Positions 18,105-27,846 of a stretch of 64,000 bases of DNA are shown piece by piece. A program made the translations under genes and the position numbers. The stretch covers positions 152,456-216,455 of the forward strand of contig CALUHJ010000003.1 in assembly GCA_944320415.1 (NCBI GenBank), written 5' to 3'. Positions within the stretch are counted from its first letter, which is position 1. Every line of letters begins with the position of its first letter. The notes under the pieces were generated by a model. It searched no databases and was not told the origin of the DNA. It was given only the letters and a program-made list of their open reading frames with translations. The DNA comes from an uncultured Bacteroidales bacterium. GTDB lineage: Bacteria > Bacteroidota > Bacteroidia > Bacteroidales > P3.

Positions 18105-18800
18105 TTAAATGTCATCGTCTGATGAACCTCCACCTATTGCTTCCATCAACACGTTCATCTTTTCCTGGAATTCCTCCATTGTCAACTCATCATAATCGGA
18201 TTCAAGCAAAACATCCGTACGTTTCACTTTACCTTCTATAAACTCAACGGCAGTAAATGTACACGAAACATCTTCACCAAATTCCATCTTATATTCAAGA
18301 GGCAAAGCCTTCAATCCCGGATAATTGCTTATGTCCATAAGAGGGCCGAACTCATCGCTCACCCAAATTGTTTCACTTTCCTGAACACCGTTATTATCAT
18401 ATGAAACAACCACTTCCTTGGCATTCTTGTTGGCTATTTGTTTTGTATTCCCAGTGAAATTGTATTGGAACTTTGAAATAACACTATCTTCCAATTTATC
18501 CTTTACAAACCATTTTCCGGCAACATCCTCAACAGGAATCTGAGAGAAATCAAACATCATTGTAACTGTCTTTTTCTCCGCATCCGTTAATACTGTTGCA
18601 CCAAGTCTCATGTCAACATACTTGGTTTTATTTTCAAATATCTTAACCTCCGATTCAGTAGGCAATCCTGCACCTGCGGAACCTCCTGTCCATGTCAACT
18701 GATATTTTACCGTACCGGCCCATTTGCCCTGTTGAGCATTGACATTGAACGAAAAGACGCATATCAAACAAAGCGTCAATAAAAAAAGTCGTTTTTTCAT
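18105..18800 (-). CDS. Exported protein of unknown function (DUF4412-like)
   Basis: 231 residues from MKKRLFLLTLCLICVF, with a signal peptide cut near VNAQQG. The remainder is strand-rich with repeated short strands (TVKYQLTWTGG, KTKYVDMRLGA, KKTVTMMFDF), resembling Bacteroidota DUF4412/GLPGLI-type exported proteins, and ends in a Gly-Ser-Asp-rich tail. It precedes ftsK by 18 bases and is probably co-transcribed. I recognise no catalytic motif. The in-frame ATG at 18824 is rejected as it adds residues before a good signal peptide. Confidence 0.75.
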   Translation of the reverse strand: MKKRLFLLTLCLICVFSFNVNAQQGKWAGTVKYQLTWTGGSAGAGLPTESEVKIFENKTKYVDMRLGATVLTDAEKKTVTMMFDFSQIPVEDVAGKWFVKDKLEDSVISKFQYNFTGNTKQIANKNAKEVVVSYDNNGVQESETIWVSDEFGPLMDISNYPGLKALPLEYKMEFGEDVSCTFTAVEFIEGKVKRTDVLLESDYDELTMEEFQEKMNVLMEAIGGGSSDDDI

Positions 18801-18842
18801 TTTTCCAATATTTATGTTATACACTCACTTTATACCAATTGG

Positions 18843-18850
18843 CAAAAGTA
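18843..18850 (-). promoter_or_regulatory. Promoter -7 box upstream of the exported protein-ftsK-lolA unit
   Basis: TACTTTTG on the minus strand (complement of 18843-18850), 42 bases before the start at 18800 and just downstream of the sbcC stop. The upstream TTTG box is not convincing. Confidence 0.5.
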
Positions 18851-18884
18851 CTATTTTTTTTTTACTTTGAACGTTATTTTCCAC

Positions 18885-21800
18885 TCAAGATACAATGCTT
18901 CCCCTGACAGGATCAAGACAAGTGCTTATATATGCAGGTATCTTTTCTTTCATAGCCTCGTTGTGACTTATCAATCCCACTGTTTTGTCTTGTCCACGCA
19001 AAGCCTTCAAGGATTGGAAAATCAAATCCAGGCTGTCACTGTCCTGAGTACCGAATCCTTCATCAATGAAGAAGAAGTTCTGATTGTTGTTTCCACTTAC
19101 ATGTATGGTGTCTACAAGAGCAAGAGCCATGCAAAGTGAAATCTGAAAAAGCTGTCCTCCACTCAATGTAGAAACAGGACGTTTGCGGCCTTCGTTCAAA
19201 TAATCCATAACAACAAAATCATTATCGGAATAAGCTATCTCAAAATTGTTGCGTGTTATTATCCTCAAACGTTCATTGGTTTTTGAACACAACTGATCCA
19301 TATAAACGGATGCTACAAACTGAACAAACCGCTTACCTGAAAACATAGTTTCAAGATAGCTTAAGCCACTTGCACGGCTGTTCAATATTCCCAATTCATC
19401 ACTCTTTTCCTTTTTTTCCTTCAACTTGACCTCTGTTGTATGTATCCGATTCAAAAGACTTCCCTTATGTTTGGTCAATTCCCCACATTGCTCATCCATC
19501 TGTTTCAGCACCTTTTCCTTGCCTTGTAATGCCTCAGCATCAACCAGGACACAATCATCCAAGCGTTCGGAAAGTATCTTGTATTTCGTATTTACTTCCA
19601 AATATTTGCTTTTGAACTCGTTTATATTGATTGACATTTGCTCACAGTTAGGATTCAATTCAATAATTTCCCGCACCTCCTCCAAAGAATGAAAATAACT
19701 GCTTTTCAGAATGTTTTCATCAAGCAAACGCTTAGTTTCATCCACCTTGCAACCAAAGTCATTGATATTTGCTTCTTGATTTTTTTTATCAGTTATCAAC
19801 CTTACCACATCCTTTTCCGTATCATCCAATTCCTTTTTGCATTTTTCATAATCTGACTTGATGTTATCTATTTCCGCCTCTATACGATTTGTCTCCGACC
19901 TCAACTCATCGACAGAAAGAGAGGTCAACAGTTTTTTTCCGTTCTGTTCATACATTTTTTTCTCCCCCTCCATCGCTGCCTTATGATTATACAGCAAGTT
20001 CACGTTTTCTTGCAGTCCTTGCAAGACCGTACCGTACTTGTCCGCAAGATGAACCACTTCGTTCAGCCTTTTCTGTTTCTGTTCCATTTCCTTATCCAAG
20101 GCATTGTTGACTTGCTCCAAACGTTTTATTTCTTCAAAATCCTTATCCCTGTATTCCTCCCAGACAAAACCCTGTCGATGTAATTCTTCCTGTTCACCCA
20201 ATAACGACAATGTATTTCCGGCTTCCCTCAGTTTAATGTTTATACGACTTATTTCCTCAAACCATGCAGCAGACAAGGAAAGTTTCCTTTTCAAATCATC
20301 AATTGTGGCATTCATCACAACAATCTTTTCCTTATAATCCCTCAGGATATCGTCCGTTGCGTGTTCAGTTATTACTTTCGGATGATGCAAACTGCCACAA
20401 AACGGACAAGGCTCACCTTCTTTCAGTGTCAACGCAGTATTTTCAAAAGCTTTCGCTATTTTATATCGCTCTATTCCGTTCTCCAGAAGTTTTCTATCCT
20501 CTTCTTTCCGTTTTATTTCTCTTTCCAGAAATTCTTTAGTTTCATCATAGCTTTTACCGCAAAAACCTGTTTCCTTTGTTATCTGCTGTCTGTAAACATC
20601 CGCCTCAGCCTCAAGGTTTTTTATGTTCTTTATTTCATTTTCTTTTTTTGTCCTTATCTTTTCATTTTCATTGTGCCATTCCCGCAAGCTTGAAACAAGT
20701 TCCGAATCAGTTTTCTTCAGTTTAAGCTCCATTATTTCTTTTTCCAGATTCTTTTTTTCATTCTGTACTTTTTCCGTTTCTTTTCTTCCGTTATTTATTC
20801 TTTCGCTCAAATGTCTTATTTCGTCATCTTTATCTAATATTCTTTTCTGCAATTCCATAACCGCCATGGAATCCGCAATCATCCGCTTTTCCTTTTGTTT
20901 TTCCTCTATGTTTCTGTAATCCGATTCCGCCTTCGCAAATGCTTTTCTGCTTACGGAAAGCATCTTGGTTGCGGTTTCCAGCCTGTTTTCAGTCTCTCGG
21001 TTCAATGCAATGTTCTTTTTCAGATTGTCCTCAAAGTATTTCAGTTCTTTCAACGGTGAATGGAATATCTGCATCGCATTGTTGTATCTTGCAATAATCT
21101 TTTCCTCCTTTTCTATTTCAGACTTTCGTATGTCCAACGATTCCTTTTCTTTTTTTACAAAGTCCATTTCACTATACAACTGCAAGATTTGCCGATCTGT
21201 TTCCACCTCTTGTTTCAACCTGCTCCTGTTTTTTTCAAGCTCTGTCAAAGCTAAGTCCGTTTCTTCCAGCTCTTTTTTCAATTCCTGAAGATTCTCCTGA
21301 CTGTATTCCTGCAATTGGTTCAACTGTCCTTGAATGTTGGTCGTTCTTTCAAAAGTCTGATTTTTCAGTTCGCTTATCCTTTTTGACAGGTCGTATCTGT
21401 TGAGATTTGGAAATATGCTCTGGAGCATTTCCGCTCTCTTTGCCTTGGTCAGAGCAAAAAATTCCTGAAACTTACCCTGCGGAATGACGACAACTTTACA
21501 GAAATTGCCGTAAGACAATCCTATTATATCCTCAATGCTTTCATTTTCCAAAGCCCTGAAATGACCGTCAATCCGTTTATACTTTCTATATTGGTTTTGC
21601 TTTTTTCTGTATATGTTCGCCTCCACACGATAGATTTCCCGTCTTGCCTCAAATTCAAACCCTATGAAAGCGCTGTCGGAACGAAGATTGATAAGATCCT
21701 GAATCGTGCCGTTCCCCACTGAGGTTTCAACCTGATTGTAAAGAACAAATATAATGGCTGATATTATTGTTGACTTACCGCTGCCGGTATTTCCGAAAAT

Positions 21801-21896
21801 GCCGAAAATGCCGAAACGGGAAAGATTCTCAAAATCAATAGTCTGTCTTTCCCTGTACGAATTTATGTTTTCCAATGTCAGGCTAATCGGTCTCAT
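18885..21896 (-). CDS. sbcC: Exonuclease subunit SbcC (Rad50-like)
   Basis: 1003 residues. N-terminal MRPISLTLENINSYRE and Walker A FGNTGSGKSTIISA; two long coiled-coil arms (about 180-480 and 520-800) rich in Glu/Lys; the zinc hook CPFCGSLHHP between them; the C-terminal ABC signature VSTLSGGQLFQISLC and Walker B FFFIDEGFGTQD. With SbcD it forms the complex that opens hairpins and trims DNA ends. The start overlaps the sbcD 3' end by 14 bases. Confidence 0.96.
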   Translation of the reverse strand: MRPISLTLENINSYRERQTIDFENLSRFGIFGIFGNTGSGKSTIISAIIFVLYNQVETSVGNGTIQDLINLRSDSAFIGFEFEARREIYRVEANIYRKKQNQYRKYKRIDGHFRALENESIEDIIGLSYGNFCKVVVIPQGKFQEFFALTKAKRAEMLQSIFPNLNRYDLSKRISELKNQTFERTTNIQGQLNQLQEYSQENLQELKKELEETDLALTELEKNRSRLKQEVETDRQILQLYSEMDFVKKEKESLDIRKSEIEKEEKIIARYNNAMQIFHSPLKELKYFEDNLKKNIALNRETENRLETATKMLSVSRKAFAKAESDYRNIEEKQKEKRMIADSMAVMELQKRILDKDDEIRHLSERINNGRKETEKVQNEKKNLEKEIMELKLKKTDSELVSSLREWHNENEKIRTKKENEIKNIKNLEAEADVYRQQITKETGFCGKSYDETKEFLEREIKRKEEDRKLLENGIERYKIAKAFENTALTLKEGEPCPFCGSLHHPKVITEHATDDILRDYKEKIVVMNATIDDLKRKLSLSAAWFEEISRINIKLREAGNTLSLLGEQEELHRQGFVWEEYRDKDFEEIKRLEQVNNALDKEMEQKQKRLNEVVHLADKYGTVLQGLQENVNLLYNHKAAMEGEKKMYEQNGKKLLTSLSVDELRSETNRIEAEIDNIKSDYEKCKKELDDTEKDVVRLITDKKNQEANINDFGCKVDETKRLLDENILKSSYFHSLEEVREIIELNPNCEQMSININEFKSKYLEVNTKYKILSERLDDCVLVDAEALQGKEKVLKQMDEQCGELTKHKGSLLNRIHTTEVKLKEKKEKSDELGILNSRASGLSYLETMFSGKRFVQFVASVYMDQLCSKTNERLRIITRNNFEIAYSDNDFVVMDYLNEGRKRPVSTLSGGQLFQISLCMALALVDTIHVSGNNNQNFFFIDEGFGTQDSDSLDLIFQSLKALRGQDKTVGLISHNEAMKEKIPAYISTCLDPVRGSIVS

Positions 21897-23106
21897 CTTC
21901 TTTGTTTATTACCTCCTCAAACAGTTTTACCAGGTCATCCTCAGGCTCCAGACCCTTGTTTCTCGACCTGTAAAACTCCTTGAAAAGTTCTGTCGGATTG
22001 TCTCTTAGTTCTAAAATTTTGTTTTCTGATTCCAAATTTTTATCTCTTGATTCTATTTCGGGTATTATTTGAATCAGTTTTTCATGTGCCTGATGAAGTT
22101 CGAGTGTTTGTTGGTACGATATTGCCTGCGGGGTCACCAAATGCAATTGGACCCAGTAATCCTTGTACACGTTCAACAATTCAAGAGCCTTTTCTACGCC
22201 TTCTGCTTTAAGGTTCTTCAATTTATATCCACTCCTTACTGGACGCTTGACGACCACAGGTTCATTGTCCGGTTCTATGTCTATTATAAGAAAATACTTT
22301 TCCTGTTCCTCTTCCGCAAAACTGTAAGCAAGCGGACTGCCGCTGTACCATATATGTCTCTTTCCTATTCTTTGACATCTGTGCAAATGTCCAAAAGCGG
22401 CATATTGTATTGAGGAAGGGATGTTTTCACTGTATATTGCGGACAAACCGCCTATGTTTATCGCATTCTCGTCTTCCGGCTCCGTCCTTTCATCCTGTTC
22501 GTTTTCCAGAACGAACAAATGGGTCATCAATATCTTTACGCCCCTTTCCCTCGCATTCTCCTCCAATGTCTTTTCCCATATAGTCGAAATGAAATCCCTT
22601 AACAATCTGTCCTTGTCCTTGCCATCGAAATATGTCTTAAGTCTTTCCTCGTTCACAAAGGGTGTCACCACCAATTGAAGGGGATAATCATACTTGTTTA
22701 TTCTTATCTGTATGTAGTTCGATGCCGTTTTTTCTATTTTTATTCCGCTATCAAGGGAAAGCGGCTGTTGAATGCTATCATAGTTACCGAGAAAAAATAT
22801 GCCGTTCGTTCTGGCGAAACTGTCAGGCATGTCAATTCTGTCTGCCGAGTCGTGATTGCCTGCTATCAACACTATTGCACGTCTGCCGTTTTCACTCATC
22901 CTTACAAGAGCATCGAAGAGCATCTTCATTGACTCGACCGATGGCGTGAAATTGTCGAACAAATCTCCAGCCACAAGGACTACATCCACATCCTCCTGCC
23001 TGCACGCAAGTACAAGTTCGTCAAGAACATCCTGCTGTTCCTCTTTTCTTTGATGCGAATACAATTTCTTTCCGATGTGCAGGTCGGAAGTATGCAGTAT
23101 CTTCAT
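21883..23106 (-). CDS. sbcD: Exonuclease subunit SbcD (Mre11-like)
   Basis: 407 residues with calcineurin-like metal motifs: HTSDLHIGKKLY, VLVAGDLFDN, IAGNHDSADR and the later FGHLHRCQRIG. It is the nuclease partner of SbcC. The C-terminal part (from about 270) is the capping and SbcC-binding region, ending in a Glu/Lys-rich helix. It begins 25 bases after the tonB-like gene stop, so exbB-exbD-tonB-sbcD-sbcC may be one transcript. Confidence 0.96.
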   Translation of the reverse strand: MKILHTSDLHIGKKLYSHQRKEEQQDVLDELVLACRQEDVDVVLVAGDLFDNFTPSVESMKMLFDALVRMSENGRRAIVLIAGNHDSADRIDMPDSFARTNGIFFLGNYDSIQQPLSLDSGIKIEKTASNYIQIRINKYDYPLQLVVTPFVNEERLKTYFDGKDKDRLLRDFISTIWEKTLEENARERGVKILMTHLFVLENEQDERTEPEDENAINIGGLSAIYSENIPSSIQYAAFGHLHRCQRIGKRHIWYSGSPLAYSFAEEEQEKYFLIIDIEPDNEPVVVKRPVRSGYKLKNLKAEGVEKALELLNVYKDYWVQLHLVTPQAISYQQTLELHQAHEKLIQIIPEIESRDKNLESENKILELRDNPTELFKEFYRSRNKGLEPEDDLVKLFEEVINKEDETD

Positions 23107-23131
23107 TTGTATGAATACACGAAACGGGTTG

Positions 23132-23869
23132 TCAGATAAATTTGTATGTTATGGTACCTTTCTGTACTTCAGGAGCGTCAGGATCTGCGGCGAATTTGGA
23201 TTTTTTTGCAGCTTCTTCACACTGTCGATACATATTTGCATCAATTATCATGGTTCCTTTGGCTTTAACTTTGGCTCTTACAACGGTTCCTTCCTGATTT
23301 ACATAAATATCCACCACAATTGTACCTTTCTTAGACGTGGACGATGCCGGTTTCGCCAAATCTTTGCTTCCACGTCCTCCAAGATTGAAAGATACTCCGG
23401 AGCCCTTTCCGTCACCACCTGCACCTTGTCCGCTACCGTTTCCTATTCCTTGATCTGAACCACTGCCTTTTTTCACTTTACCTTTTGGGAACAGAGCATT
23501 AGGGTCTATATTCTGAGTCTGCTCCTTCTGTTTTACATTGTTCTGTTTAGTCTTGTTTTTGTTGACAGGCCGTTCATTTTTCCTGCTTGCAAGAGGAACA
23601 TCCTCCACATCCTGAGTTACCGTTTCGTCACTCTCATCCGATACTGTGCTTTGATTGGACACATCCTCTCCACCCTCTGCCGCATGTTCTGTGTCAAGAC
23701 CTATGTCGGACAATGACTCTTCAGCCATTTCCACCCCCAGTTCGGCAGGAGGAGGGTCTGGATATCTCAATCCCATAAGCAACAACATAGCAAGCACAAG
23801 CCCGTGAAATGCCACCGTAGAGCCTATGCTTACCAACATTCTTTTCCTGTCCGTATCTTTGTTCATCAT
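23132..23869 (-). CDS. TonB-family energy transducer
   Basis: 245 residues: one N-terminal membrane helix (VAFHGLVLAMLLLMGL), a periplasmic linker with acidic then Lys/Gln/Asn-rich and Gly-rich parts (about 45-170), and a TonB-like C-terminal domain (GTIVVDIYVNQEGTVVRAKV to the terminal ITYKFI). It couples the inner-membrane proton gradient to outer-membrane transporters together with ExbB and ExbD. Its start overlaps the exbD stop (ATGA). The C-terminal domain lacks the usual YP motif, so a dedicated rather than general TonB is possible. Confidence 0.85.
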   Translation of the reverse strand: MMNKDTDRKRMLVSIGSTVAFHGLVLAMLLLMGLRYPDPPPAELGVEMAEESLSDIGLDTEHAAEGGEDVSNQSTVSDESDETVTQDVEDVPLASRKNERPVNKNKTKQNNVKQKEQTQNIDPNALFPKGKVKKGSGSDQGIGNGSGQGAGGDGKGSGVSFNLGGRGSKDLAKPASSTSKKGTIVVDIYVNQEGTVVRAKVKAKGTMIIDANMYRQCEEAAKKSKFAADPDAPEVQKGTITYKFI

Positions 23870-24279
23870 TTGACAGCTTCCGTTGCTAATATGACCTTAT
23901 GCTTCTTGCCTTGCTGTGCATTCACCTTGTTTACTGCGTCTATGACCGTGACAACGTATTGAACTGCAACACTTTTATCCGAATGCAACTTTACAGTGCC
24001 ATCAGTAACATCACTGAGAAGGGCTCCTATCATCTTTGGAAGTTCCTCTTCCGATGTCTGTATGTTTTCAACATAAAACACATTGTTTTCGTCAATGGAA
24101 ACAGTCACGTTCTGTTTGGCCAAAGTCTGTCCGCTTGTACTTTGGGGCAACAGCAGTTTGATTGCGTTCGGACTGATTAAGGTTGAGGTCAGCATAAAAA
24201 AGATAAGCAACAAGAAAACCAAATCCGACATTGACGAAGAATTGAAATTGGGATCAATCTTATTTCTTGTCTGTATCAT
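23866..24279 (-). CDS. exbD: Biopolymer transport protein ExbD/TolR
   Basis: 137 residues. The single membrane helix carries the essential aspartate in SSMSDLVFLLLIFFML (about residue 18). The periplasmic domain is of normal ExbD size and pattern (NVTVSIDENNVFYV, KLHSDKSVAVQYVVTVID). It forms the proton channel with ExbB. Seven bases separate it from exbB, and it overlaps the tonB-like gene by four. Confidence 0.94.
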   Translation of the reverse strand: MIQTRNKIDPNFNSSSMSDLVFLLLIFFMLTSTLISPNAIKLLLPQSTSGQTLAKQNVTVSIDENNVFYVENIQTSEEELPKMIGALLSDVTDGTVKLHSDKSVAVQYVVTVIDAVNKVNAQQGKKHKVILATEAVK

Positions 24280-24286
24280 AGATAAC

Positions 24287-24982
24287 TTATTGAGCCGGTT
24301 CGTGTAATAAATCCATGAATTCCATTGTTCTTGCCTCCAACATAAACACCACCTTGTTTATCTGTCCGACAAGAATGCTGTAAAGAAAGTTTGCTATAAT
24401 TCCGACTATCAGTCCGCCGACAGTTGTAACCATTGCTTCGTATATGCCGCCTGAAAGCAATTGGATGTCTATGTTGTTTCCTGCCGTACTCATGTCGAAG
24501 AATGCCTTGACCATACCCGTCACCGTTCCGAGAAATCCCAACGAAGGTGCAATGGCGGCAATTGTTCCAACCATTGAAACACCGCTTTCCAAACGTGCGA
24601 CCTCCAGTTTTCCCACGTTTTCAACAGCCTGATTTATGTCGTTCAACGGCCTGCCCAATCGAGACAATCCTTTGGAAATCATTCGGCCTATCGGACTGTC
24701 ATTGCTTTCGGTTATGCTTCTTGCTCCTTTCAAGTCTCCGCGATGAATATAGTTCTTGACATTATCCATGAAGCTTTTGTCTTCCTGCAAAGCTTTTTTC
24801 AATGCCATGAATCTTTCGACAAAAATATACACGGCTACTATGGACAATATAGCCAGAACAATCATAATCCAACCTCCCTTGGCGGCCAGTGAGAATATAT
24901 TCATTTTTGCCGTGTTTTCCGCCACCTGTGTAGCTACTTCCGTACCCGTTGTCGTGATTTGTAAAAGTATGTTTTCTAACAT
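24287..24982 (-). CDS. exbB: MotA/TolQ/ExbB proton channel protein
   Basis: 231 residues with three membrane segments (GWIMIVLAILSIVAVYIFV; AAIAPSLGFLGTVTGMVKAF; MVTTVGGLIVGIIANFLYSI). The second carries the family motif P-x-L-G-F-L-G-T-V-x-G. It is the pentameric half of the Exb motor. It starts 18 bases after the stop of the type IX-sorted protein gene, so read-through from that gene is possible; no separate promoter was identified. Confidence 0.95.
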   Translation of the reverse strand: MLENILLQITTTGTEVATQVAENTAKMNIFSLAAKGGWIMIVLAILSIVAVYIFVERFMALKKALQEDKSFMDNVKNYIHRGDLKGARSITESNDSPIGRMISKGLSRLGRPLNDINQAVENVGKLEVARLESGVSMVGTIAAIAPSLGFLGTVTGMVKAFFDMSTAGNNIDIQLLSGGIYEAMVTTVGGLIVGIIANFLYSILVGQINKVVFMLEARTMEFMDLLHEPAQ

Positions 24983-25000
24983 TTGAACTTGATATTTTGT

Positions 25001-26506
25001 TTATTGTACAATTATTTTCTCTATCTGATATCCTTTGTTTCCGTATATGCTTACAAAAAACACTCCTTTGTTTGAACCGAACGAAAAACTATCAGGAATG
25101 CGATCATTACAGTAAACAATCTGCCCCAATGAATTGGTTATCTTTATCTTTGTCACATTTTCCAAATTACCTTCGAAAAATATGGTGTTATCCGTAGGGT
25201 TCGGATATATTGCGATTTTGTCTGCGGCATCTGCCTCTTCTATCGATTGCTGTATGGTATTGAAAGAGAATTCTTCTGACCAGTCACTATAATAGTCTCC
25301 GCAAATTGCTCTTACTTTCAACTTGTATTCCGTTTGAGGAGTAAGACCGATTGGTGAAAAAATAGGATTATTCCGTATTATAGTTCCTGTTTCAGGCATT
25401 TGCTCGTTAGATTTGGCAAAACAAACCTCCCATGTCGTTTGACTCATACTTCCGGGTGTCCATTCCACAACTGCTGAAGAATAACCTATTTGAGTAGATC
25501 GTAAAGAATGTATCGGAGCACACAATGGAGGAAGTGTAACAAAAGTTCTTACGTCGGACCATTCGCTATATTGATCTTCACATACAGCTCTGACAAAAAC
25601 GGAATAAGAACGGCCTCCTTCCAAATTGCGCAATGTAACTACCGTATCGTTCACTTGCAGTATAGTTCCTTCTCCAACTGTATGGCCTGCAAAATCATAA
25701 TCCAATTCCCATGCAACCTGTCCTTCACCTTTTGTGAAATGAATATTGGCACTGTCTATTGCTATATCCGTCGTATATATGTTGAAAGGTTTTGTGCCGC
25801 AAGCATGGTGTGTGGTAAAACTTGTCATGTCTGAATATACGGTGTCGAATACCGGTCCGTATTTTACAACTGTGAAAGCCTTCACATAGTATGTTTGTCC
25901 AGACTGCAGATTGGTAATATTTTTCACCATGTCAAAAGGCAAGTCTGATACAGAACCTGTGACCGTTGCCTTAGTTGCACTGCTGTATGTGAAATTCTGA
26001 TTGGTAGAATACACAAATCCCTTAGTGGATTGAATGGTTGCATCTCCTTTATCCGTTATTTGAGAAGCGATGGTTGCTTCCATCAAACCTATGTTACTTA
26101 CGGTTACAGGTAATATAGTAGGAGGAATGGCTTGTGGCGTAGTAAAACTTAATACGTTTTCAGAATAACAAGTATCCGCCGGACTTGTTTTGGTTACAAA
26201 AGCCCTGACATAATAAGTAGTATTATGAGCCAAAGTGGATAAGCTCCTAGTATATTCACCGACACTTGACCCGCTTAAAACAGAAAGAGTTCCTCCATTT
26301 GCTCTTGTAGGTAACGGATCGGTACCTACGACTATACCTCTTTTACTTACAGCCCAACCTCCTTTACTTACCAAATTCGCTGTAAATGAAGCACTTTTAA
26401 AAGTTATATCATCTACACTTACCATCTCGACTACCGGATCCTGTCCAAACATATTGATAGTAGTCGCGAAAAAAAATATCACAAAAAAAGAGAAAAATCG
26501 TTTCAT
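25001..26506 (-). CDS. Fibronectin type III protein with type IX secretion sorting domain
   Basis: 501 residues: signal peptide (MKRFFSFFVIFFFATTIN, cut near FGQ), then a series of about four fibronectin III-like modules (recurring T-x-Y-Y-V-(R/K)-A-F and Y-S-x-x-x-F-T-T strands, and YSVFVRAVC, YKLKVRAIC), and a C-terminal T9SS type A sorting domain (IAIYPNPTDNTIFFEG to IEKIIVQ). It is predicted to cross the outer membrane by the Por system and be fixed to the surface or released. No catalytic domain is seen; adhesion or scaffolding is an inference. Confidence 0.88.
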   Translation of the reverse strand: MKRFFSFFVIFFFATTINMFGQDPVVEMVSVDDITFKSASFTANLVSKGGWAVSKRGIVVGTDPLPTRANGGTLSVLSGSSVGEYTRSLSTLAHNTTYYVRAFVTKTSPADTCYSENVLSFTTPQAIPPTILPVTVSNIGLMEATIASQITDKGDATIQSTKGFVYSTNQNFTYSSATKATVTGSVSDLPFDMVKNITNLQSGQTYYVKAFTVVKYGPVFDTVYSDMTSFTTHHACGTKPFNIYTTDIAIDSANIHFTKGEGQVAWELDYDFAGHTVGEGTILQVNDTVVTLRNLEGGRSYSVFVRAVCEDQYSEWSDVRTFVTLPPLCAPIHSLRSTQIGYSSAVVEWTPGSMSQTTWEVCFAKSNEQMPETGTIIRNNPIFSPIGLTPQTEYKLKVRAICGDYYSDWSEEFSFNTIQQSIEEADAADKIAIYPNPTDNTIFFEGNLENVTKIKITNSLGQIVYCNDRIPDSFSFGSNKGVFFVSIYGNKGYQIEKIIVQ

Positions 26507-26556
26507 ACTTCAATATTATTATTGCTTTGTATATCAGAACTTTATGAAAACAATTG

Positions 26557-26587
26557 CAAATGTACAAAAAAAAGAACAGACTATAAA
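26557..26587 (-). promoter_or_regulatory. Promoter of the T9SS-sorted protein gene
   Basis: Minus strand TTTA, 19 bases, TACATTTG (complement of 26557-26564). One mismatch in the upstream box. The start codon is 50 bases downstream. Confidence 0.6.
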
Positions 26588-26610
26588 ATCTGAGTTTACA
26601 ATTATGATTT

Positions 26611-27843
26611 TTATTCGTATATCAGTTCGACATTTTTGATTTCGAGTCTTGAACCAGGGGCACCCCAAAACATGTCTCCATAGGCACTCGAACTGAATAA
26701 ACCTATTATATGGTCAACTTCCATATCCTTATCCCCAAATTCTTCTTTCATAAGTTCCTTGTCATAAGTAGTACCATTGAAAGAGAACTTGTAAAAACTT
26801 ACCTCTCCTCTTATTCCGCCTATGTTCATATATGGTTTTTCTTGAACTTCAGCTTGTGTAGGCTGACCATATACAAATGGTAATGTAATTGTAACAAATC
26901 CATTCTCACCTATTACTTCCCCATTACGAAGCCATGCCGTTCCAACCCTGTAGTAAGTATCCGACTTGAGACTTCTGTTTTGTAAAAGGAAATATATGTC
27001 ACAAGAATCCTTATAAGGTCTACCCTCCGGATCATTTTCATTTATTGTCTTCCCTTTCCCATCTTTCATTACATCACCAGGAGTATATCTTATATCAAAT
27101 CGTACAGCAGAAGGTTTGTGTGTGAACGGTATACCGAAATCAATAAGTTTACGGGGATTTGGATCACTTCCCACAACTGGCAGATGCCTTGAATCAAAAC
27201 AGAACTTTCCGGTAAACAAAGCCCCTGTCACTATTCCGGAATTGACGAGATTACCCACCGGATATGCTTTCGTTTCCATAAGTGCATATTCACTGTTCTC
27301 TGAAGAAGGTTGTGGCGTAACAGAAAAGAACCCGTTGATTTTGTTTGCCCTTGCAGCATGCTGCCATGGGGAATATTTACCTTCTTCACCAGGAAAATAA
27401 GCATATTCATTGTTCGAAAGACTTATCTGATTTCCATTTTCATCAAGAGCAATTGTCCATTTCTTCATATCCGAATAAGGAATTTGAGAATCCGTTCCTG
27501 TATTCACTATAATAATATCCCAATTCTTGAATGTTTTGCCGTCTTCCGCTATAACCTTTACTGTTACATTATTACTAAAATTTCTTATAGATGAAATATC
27601 TCTGTCAAATTTTGACAAAGGACTTATTACGGCTCGTATTATTCTCAAATTGGATTTATCTACGTCCTCAGGCATGGAAACATATATATAACCTCTTCCG
27701 TTTTTTGTAGTTATTTCACATGACAACTGACCTTCCATTTCAAAAGAAGTAATGTTGCAAAGATTGGATTCCCCGTAATAACTCTCATCTATACATGATA
27801 CGAATGAAAGGATGGACAAGACAATTACAAATATTCTTTTCAT
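26611..27843 (-). CDS. PCMD (putative carbohydrate metabolism domain) lipoprotein
   Basis: 410 residues. Lipoprotein signal MKRIFVIVLSILSFVSC with Cys17. An Ig-like N-terminal part (about 25-115) precedes the PCMD domain, whose end is recognisable in LFSSSAYGDMFWGAPGSRL and EIKNVELIYE. The family is a Bacteroidota beta-sandwich domain found on outer-membrane lipoproteins, with carbohydrate binding or hydrolysis suspected but not shown. It starts three bases after the outer-membrane barrel gene ends, so the two form an operon and probably a surface complex. Confidence 0.8.
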   Translation of the reverse strand: MKRIFVIVLSILSFVSCIDESYYGESNLCNITSFEMEGQLSCEITTKNGRGYIYVSMPEDVDKSNLRIIRAVISPLSKFDRDISSIRNFSNNVTVKVIAEDGKTFKNWDIIIVNTGTDSQIPYSDMKKWTIALDENGNQISLSNNEYAYFPGEEGKYSPWQHAARANKINGFFSVTPQPSSENSEYALMETKAYPVGNLVNSGIVTGALFTGKFCFDSRHLPVVGSDPNPRKLIDFGIPFTHKPSAVRFDIRYTPGDVMKDGKGKTINENDPEGRPYKDSCDIYFLLQNRSLKSDTYYRVGTAWLRNGEVIGENGFVTITLPFVYGQPTQAEVQEKPYMNIGGIRGEVSFYKFSFNGTTYDKELMKEEFGDKDMEVDHIIGLFSSSAYGDMFWGAPGSRLEIKNVELIYE

Positions 27844-27846
27844 TGA